The notes below the pieces were generated by a model. That model did not search any database. It was not told the DNA's origin and was given only the letters and a program-made list of their open reading frames with translations. From positions 186,001 through 250,000 of the forward strand of contig OZ220688.1 of the NCBI GenBank assembly GCA_965116445.1: a DNA stretch of 64,000 nucleotides, written 5' to 3'. Position 1 is the stretch's first letter, and each line of letters begins with the position of its first letter. Made by a program: the position numbers and the translations under genes. Positions 59,298-64,000 of the stretch are shown piece after piece. Origin of the DNA: Multivorans sp965116445 (GTDB taxonomy: Bacteria > Acidobacteriota > Thermoanaerobaculia > Multivoradales > Multivoraceae).

Positions 59298-62200
59298 GCA
59301 GTTGCCTTCCTGAGCGGTCCGAGCAGGCGCCGGGCCAGGTTCTCGAACTCGTCACACTGGGGGTCTTCGCCGAAGATCATCCGGTGGCAGGCGTCGTTGC
59401 CTTCGCTGAAGCTCATGCGCGACCAGGCGTTCTGAACGTTTGGGCCCCAGGCTTCTTTCGCCGTCCACTCCCAGGAGGTGCGAGCAAAGAACGGCAGCGG
59501 CCGCCGCCGGCTGTCCCGCCAGACCTCGATCCAGTCGCTGAGTAGAGCCCGGGCTTCGTCGGGCGCCGGACCTTCGAGGCGGACCGTCTCGACGTTCCGT
59601 CCGCAGCCGAACAGATGAGCCGCAGCCGTCCGCTCCCGTTCGGAGATCAGCGCCAGCAGCCGCAGCCAGGACGCGATGCGGTCTTTCGGGCGCAGGCTGC
59701 CGACTCGCCAGAAAAGCAGTTCGTCGCTTTCTTGATGAAACTGCTCGACGGCGCCGGTCAGGCGAACGTTCCCGAACCCGACCTCCACGCTGTGCCGGGA
59801 GGCCGCGCGATGTTTCCCGAACCGCTCGAGCGCCTGCTCGAGTTCCGCGACCTGGGCCGCGGACTGCCGGTGCTGGACGCGTCCGAGGTTCTCCGCGGGC
59901 AGCAGGCCGCGGGCCGCCGCCAGTTCGATCGATCGTTCGCCGTCCAGTTCGCCGGCGCCTCCGGCGAGATCGCTCTTGAGTTGCCAGACCTCGAGGGGGT
60001 TCAGGTCGAGAGGCTCGTCGCTCGCGACTTCCTCGTCGCGGGTATCCAGCATCCCGCCCAGCCGGTAGCGGAAGAAGTGCTGCGAGGGACTGGCGGCGAA
60101 GCGAACGAGGTCCTCCAGTTCGAGTTCCACCGGAGCGTCGGCCTGTTCGTCGGCGGCGACTTCGCCGGCGAAGCGGCTGGGTTCCTCGCCCCGGGTCTGA
60201 AGGGCTGTGGCGGCCTCCAGCATGGGCTGGGAGTAGCTGAACAGGGCGGGCGCGTCCGACTCGAAGTACCTGCGGCTGAACGGTTGCAGGGGGTGCTTCG
60301 TCTCCCAGCGATCGGGTTGGTCCGGTGCCCGCATCGCACGGAAGCGGCTGTTCAGGTAGTCGGTCAGTTCGCTCACGACGACCGACGGTGGAATCGGATT
60401 GTCCTCCTGCAGATCTCTGCCGGTGTAGGTCAAGAGGAAGCAGTTCCGGGCCGCGAGCAGGGCCTCGAGGAAGGCGAAACGGTCCTCGTGGCGGGGATCC
60501 CGGTCGCCCGGCCTTGGCGTTTCGCGGTCGAACAGGTCGGCCTGGAAGTCGAAGGGCTCGGGTGCCGGCCGGCGCGGGAAGGCGCGTTCGTTCATCCCGA
60601 TGGCGCAGATCACCCTGGCTGGGAAGATCTGCCCGGAAACCAGGCCGGCGACCGCGATGCCGTCGGCCAGCCTCGGCGCCGAACGGGCGGACTTTGCGGC
60701 AAGGTCATTCAGCGCGTCTCGCAGAACGGAGAACGGGATCGACCCCGTGTTGCCGGCCCGCCGGCACTCCTCGTGGAACTCGTCGATGAGCCGGGAAACG
60801 GTGTTCACTTCCCTGACCGCTTCGGCGCCGGCGCGGAACTCGGTGCTGAAGAAGCGGCCGAGGATGTCCTCTTGGAGGCGGTCCGTCCAGCCGTCGGCGT
60901 CGTCTTCGATCCCCGACCAGCCGCTCAGCTCCTGGACGAATTCGCAGTAGCGGTGGAAGCGGCCGAGCAGTTCGTAATCGCCGGCGCCGGCATGAAAGCC
61001 CCAGCGATCCAGGGCGCTGGGGGTCACCTTGTCGACCAGCACGTGGCCTTCTTCGACCGCGTAGCCGAGCAGCAGCCGGTCGAGGCCGCGACGCCAATTG
61101 TGGTTCGCGGAGGCCGGCACCTCGAGTTCGGCGCGGTGGTCTCCGTCGATGCCCCACCGGATCCGGGACTCGGCGACGGCGCCCCGGATCGTGGCAAGTC
61201 CCGTGTCGTCGATCCCGAAGCGAGCACGCACGGGCGCCGCGAGCAGCGGCGCCAGGACGTCGTTCGCCGTGTAGCGGGAGTCGGGCAGTTCCAGGAGATC
61301 GAGAAAGGCGGTCAGGCCGGCGCCTTCCTTGAGCCTCCGTCTGCCGACGCTGACGCCGATCCGGCCTGCCGAGCGGAACACCGCCTCGACCAGTGGCGCG
61401 TAGGTGTCCAGGTCGGGCGTGAGCACGAGCACGTCGGCGGGCTGGATGTCCGGATGGTCGTCAAAGAGGCCCAGCAACCGGTCGTGCAGGACCTCGACTT
61501 CGCGGGTCGGGGAATGGCAGACGTGGATCTGGATCGAGTCGTCCGGTTCAACCGGCTCGTCGTTGGCTGCTTCGACTCGCGAGCCGCTGCCGAGAATGTC
61601 TTGCTGCACGGCGGACAGGCAGGAAGCGTCGCCTGGTGTGTCCTTTGCCGCGGGACGGTCCACGACGACGATGTCGCCCCCTTCGATCTGGAGCTGTTCC
61701 CGCAGGTCGCGTGCCGACCCGCCCCAGGCATCGAGCAGTTCGTTTGCCTTGTCGCCGTCCTCCGGACCGGGCGAACCGGTCCAGAAACGCCGGCTCGGAC
61801 TGAGCAAGTACAGGTCGACGTCGAATACCTGAGCGGCGAGGCGCAGTACCTCGACGTAGGTGGGCGACAGCGCAGCGACATGGAAGAAGCTCACGCGCTT
61901 CCTCCGGGTTCCCGCAGTGCGTCCGGCGAGTGCTTCCCTATAGCGGTCGATCGCGTCCACCCAGTGCTGCGGCTCGGCGTCCGCGGCCGCCAGATCCGCC
62001 CAGAGCCGAGCGTGCCAGCCGTCTTCCGATCCCCTCTGCCAGGCGCGGATGCTCTCCGGCCGGTACACGCGGCAGCGGTCGTAGGCGACGGCGAGCTGGT
62101 CGGCGAGTTCGAACCGCTTGCGTGCGTCGCCGTCCTCGAGGTAGCGCGCGATCTCGTCGTCTCCCGTCCACTCCGCGAGAAGGTCGAAGATCCTCCACCG

Positions 62201-62524
62201 CAGGTAGGGCGGCCCGTACACGGATTCCCCGGTCAGCGCCTTTACTTCCTCGCGCATGGCCGCCCAGGCGAACTCGGCCTGCAGCTCGACTTTCAGGTGG
62301 GCGGCGACGCCCAGGTCCGTGGCCAGTTCGAGCCGAAGCCACTGCCCGAGCAGCGGGTCCGGCACGACAATGCGCTCCGGCTCGAGCGGTTGCGCGGGAT
62401 TGCGGTCCATCTCCTCGGCGAGCCACGCCGCCAGCGTCTCCAGGCGGTTCGAGGCGTGGAGACGGATCGCGGTGCCGGGCTGGTCCGGGAGCAGGGAGAG
62501 CTGCTCGGCCGTCGGGTTCCGCAT
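59294..62524 (-). CDS. recC: Exodeoxyribonuclease V gamma subunit (RecC)
   Basis: 1076 residues, similar to RecC in layout: IRLHASNRLETLAAWLAEEM at the N terminus, an inactive UvrD-like helicase part, PSYV-like FHVAALSPTYVEVLRL, NPIPPSVVVSEL and QPFSRRYFESD near the C-terminal part, which scans for Chi. It lacks the Walker A Lys motif, as expected. First of the recC-recB-recD operon; promoter probably in 62525-62632, divergent from the cobalamin-controlled receptor. Confidence 0.9.
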   Translation of the reverse strand: MRNPTAEQLSLLPDQPGTAIRLHASNRLETLAAWLAEEMDRNPAQPLEPERIVVPDPLLGQWLRLELATDLGVAAHLKVELQAEFAWAAMREEVKALTGESVYGPPYLRWRIFDLLAEWTGDDEIARYLEDGDARKRFELADQLAVAYDRCRVYRPESIRAWQRGSEDGWHARLWADLAAADAEPQHWVDAIDRYREALAGRTAGTRRKRVSFFHVAALSPTYVEVLRLAAQVFDVDLYLLSPSRRFWTGSPGPEDGDKANELLDAWGGSARDLREQLQIEGGDIVVVDRPAAKDTPGDASCLSAVQQDILGSGSRVEAANDEPVEPDDSIQIHVCHSPTREVEVLHDRLLGLFDDHPDIQPADVLVLTPDLDTYAPLVEAVFRSAGRIGVSVGRRRLKEGAGLTAFLDLLELPDSRYTANDVLAPLLAAPVRARFGIDDTGLATIRGAVAESRIRWGIDGDHRAELEVPASANHNWRRGLDRLLLGYAVEEGHVLVDKVTPSALDRWGFHAGAGDYELLGRFHRYCEFVQELSGWSGIEDDADGWTDRLQEDILGRFFSTEFRAGAEAVREVNTVSRLIDEFHEECRRAGNTGSIPFSVLRDALNDLAAKSARSAPRLADGIAVAGLVSGQIFPARVICAIGMNERAFPRRPAPEPFDFQADLFDRETPRPGDRDPRHEDRFAFLEALLAARNCFLLTYTGRDLQEDNPIPPSVVVSELTDYLNSRFRAMRAPDQPDRWETKHPLQPFSRRYFESDAPALFSYSQPMLEAATALQTRGEEPSRFAGEVAADEQADAPVELELEDLVRFAASPSQHFFRYRLGGMLDTRDEEVASDEPLDLNPLEVWQLKSDLAGGAGELDGERSIELAAARGLLPAENLGRVQHRQSAAQVAELEQALERFGKHRAASRHSVEVGFGNVRLTGAVEQFHQESDELLFWRVGSLRPKDRIASWLRLLALISERERTAAAHLFGCGRNVETVRLEGPAPDEARALLSDWIEVWRDSRRRPLPFFARTSWEWTAKEAWGPNVQNAWSRMSFSEGNDACHRMIFGEDPQCDEFENLARRLLGPLRKATA

Positions 62525-62632
62525 CGCGTGATTGTAGGCCGCATCGCGCGGCTGCTAGGGTGCCGGATCGCAGTCTGATTCTTCAATCGCGAAGAGGAAC
62601 ATCGCGGCAAGAGTCTGAGCACACATCAGAAC

Positions 62633-62785
62633 GCAGGCAGTTCAAGGGAAGGGAGTGCGAATCTCCCACCGCCCCGCGACTGTGATCCGGACGAAAACCG
62701 GCGATAACCACTGTCCCGAAGAGGGATGGGAAGGGCCGGCCAGTAGGACGAAGGTGAGTCAGGAGACCTGGCTGTCTGCCGAGGC
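62633..62785 (+). ncRNA. Cobalamin (B12) riboswitch
   Basis: Conserved cobalamin-aptamer segments in order: AAGGGAAGGGAGTGCGAATC (about 62644-62663), CCGCCCCGCGACTGTGA (62669-62685), AACCACTGTCCC..GGGATGGGAAGG (62706-62734), GACGAAGGTGA and the B12 box AGTCAGGAGACCTGGC (62757-62772). GGCAG (62636-62640) and CTGCC (62776-62780) can close P1. Downstream a hairpin CTCCGCCGGCCC/GGGTCGGTCGGAG (62792-62821) may be the expression platform before the ribosome site. Region 62525-62632 shows no further element. Confidence 0.9.
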
Positions 62786-62852
62786 AACAACGCTCCGCCG
62801 GCCCCGGAAGGGTCGGTCGGAGCAGGAATCCCTAAGGGGGAGGAAGGCCCGA

Positions 62853-64000
62853 ATGAACGACAAGAGACGCAGCGAGTCCGCTCGCTCCGGCATCGGCGCG
62901 CGCCGTCGCAGCCGGCGGTGGGTCCACGCAGCCGCAGCAACGATGCTGGCGGTGCCGGCCGCGGTAGCCGGCCATCAGAACGACGAATCCGAAGCGAAGC
63001 CGCCGTTCGTGGAGGAAGAGATCGTCGTCAGCGCGAACCGTTACGAAGTGCCGGCGTCCGAGGTCGGCAGCTCGGTCACGGTGATCGACGGCGAAGAGAT
63101 CGAACGGCGTAACCCGGTGGCGGTGCTCGACCTGCTCCGCACCGTGCCGGGCACCGAAGTGACTCATGCCGGGGGCCCGGGCAAGATCGCCACTCTCCGG
63201 GTGCGCGGCGGCTCGGGCGCGCAGGCCCTGATCCTGGTCGATGGCGTGCGGGTCAACTCGGTCACCGGCGGCACCGTCGACTTCGCCAACCTGCTCGCGG
63301 CCAACATCGAGCGCATCGAAGTCCTGAGAGGTCCGCAGGCGACCTACGGTTCGGAGGCGATGACGGGAGTGATCAGCATCACGACGGGCCGCGGCTTGCC
63401 GGGTTGGCGACTCAACGCGACGGGTGAAGCGGGCACGCACAACCACCGTCGATTCGAACTTGGCCTTCTGGGCGCGGCGGGTCCGTGGGACTACAGCGTC
63501 TCGGCGACCGACCTGAGCACGGACGGCGTGTCCCACCGCGCGATCGAGGGTGGTGCGGTCGAGGACGATCCGTATGAGAACCGGACCTACAGCACCCGCC
63601 TGGGCGCCGCTTTCCTCGATGACGGCCGGATCGACGTGCGGGTTCGCTCCTACCGCGGCGATACCGCGGTGGACGGCTTCGGTCTCGAGGACCTGAACGC
63701 GATGGCCGGGCAGGACGAGGACACGGTGGCCCTGACGGTGGAGAAGGATCTGAGCTCGTTCTGGCGGCAGACGGTGCGCGTCGGCCAGACCGAGGGGACA
63801 CTTCTCGGCACCGACCCGGACACGATCTGGAACAACTACGAGATCCGTTCCGAGATCCGTCAGATCGACCTGCAGTCGGACTTCACTCTGGGCGCGGACA
63901 ACGTGCTGAACCTCGGATTCGGGACGGAGAACCGGCGGGGTCTGAGCGTCGGCACCTTCGACGAGGAGGCCGACCTCGACTCGTGGTTCGTGCAGGACCA
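62853..64000 (+). CDS. btuB: BtuB-like TonB-dependent receptor (3' end outside window)
   Basis: Open to the window end; 382 residues visible. Strong ribosome site GGGGGAGG and ATG at 62853. A basic N terminus (RRRSRRWVHAAAATMLAVPA) acts as signal peptide; TonB box EEIVVSANRYEVPAS; plug VLDLLRTVPGTEVTHAGG, ATLRVRGGSGAQALILVDGV, IEVLRGPQATYGSEAMTGVI; then barrel strands. The plug is BtuB/CirA-like, and the B12 riboswitch directly upstream makes vitamin B12 the likely ligand. No stop codon in the window, so any ORF list requiring one will miss it. Confidence 0.88.
   Translation, partial: MNDKRRSESARSGIGARRRSRRWVHAAAATMLAVPAAVAGHQNDESEAKPPFVEEEIVVSANRYEVPASEVGSSVTVIDGEEIERRNPVAVLDLLRTVPGTEVTHAGGPGKIATLRVRGGSGAQALILVDGVRVNSVTGGTVDFANLLAANIERIEVLRGPQATYGSEAMTGVISITTGRGLPGWRLNATGEAGTHNHRRFELGLLGAAGPWDYSVSATDLSTDGVSHRAIEGGAVEDDPYENRTYSTRLGAAFLDDGRIDVRVRSYRGDTAVDGFGLEDLNAMAGQDEDTVALTVEKDLSSFWRQTVRVGQTEGTLLGTDPDTIWNNYEIRSEIRQIDLQSDFTLGADNVLNLGFGTENRRGLSVGTFDEEADLDSWFVQD

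Noticed and set aside
56286..62578. Very long plus-strand frames (1049 and 987 codons) opposite recB and recC
   Set aside because: Antisense shadows without motifs; recB and recC carry full helicase/nuclease signatures.
1..64000. tRNA, rRNA or CRISPR arrays
   Set aside because: Scanned by eye for tRNA-like cloverleaves, rRNA segments and regularly spaced repeats; none found.

Overview
The window is very GC-rich, densely packed bacterial DNA with short intergenic gaps, many ATGA-type start/stop overlaps and many exported proteins carrying signal peptides, TonB-dependent receptors and a lauroyl-type acyltransferase, so it comes from a diderm (Gram-negative-type) bacterium. The mix of a three-member paralogue family with a PDxSG motif and a C-terminal CHEGNY motif, cytochrome c/copper-monooxygenase fusions, a PQQ dehydrogenase, DUF2911 and a small basic protein ending in DPDIAGIVPGPQPLPD suggests Acidobacteriota (inference, not proven here). 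No rRNA, tRNA or CRISPR array was seen.

Layout. 1-9.1 kb: the end of a metzincin-like protease, a PhoD-like phosphatase, an AbgT transporter, a small basic protein, a PDxSG-family exported protein, a sodium:solute symporter, a class C-type serine hydrolase and a DUF1295 membrane enzyme. 9.2-11.3 kb: a toxin-antitoxin patch with vapBC and a HEPN/MNT pair whose MNT partner carries an N-terminal ribbon-helix-helix-like segment. 11.3-21.5 kb: GST, ZIP transporter with a His-rich tail, PQQ dehydrogenase, a frameshifted amidohydrolase, two more PDxSG paralogues, and GFA, DUF2911 and DUF6265-like proteins. 21.6-26 kb: a sarcosine-oxidase operon in the order soxA(G)-B-D with the gamma subunit apparently fused to alpha. 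26-27.6 kb: an insertion sequence directly upstream of that operon, then a palindrome and a DUF4143 ATPase.

28.9-32.1 kb: a compact acyl-chain cluster (SDR reductase, ketosynthase, acyl carrier protein, LpxL-type acyltransferase). 32.1-37.8 kb: a RidA-alpha/beta hydrolase fusion, then a TonB receptor with an Asp/His-rich loop, HupE/UreJ, a membrane-anchored partner and a GST, probably a metal-uptake group. 37.9-41.8 kb: an oxygenase (MpaB/Lcp-like)-P450 pair with an IS1182-like element inserted at the P450 5' end. 42-48.5 kb: a tripartite RND efflux set interrupted by an opposite-strand SRPBCC gene. 48.6-53.7 kb: a squalene/phytoene synthase-family gene, kynureninase, and a divergent pair of cytochrome c-copper monooxygenase fusions. 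53.8-62.5 kb: the recC-recB-recD operon. 62.6-64 kb: a cobalamin riboswitch controlling a BtuB-like TonB receptor cut by the window end.

The least explained signal is a family of intergenic structured repeats (five copies seen) that begin CACTGGGTG and fold into nested hairpins whose stems covary between copies. One copy is flanked by a 14-bp direct repeat at the recD end, and another appears to supply the start of a gene.
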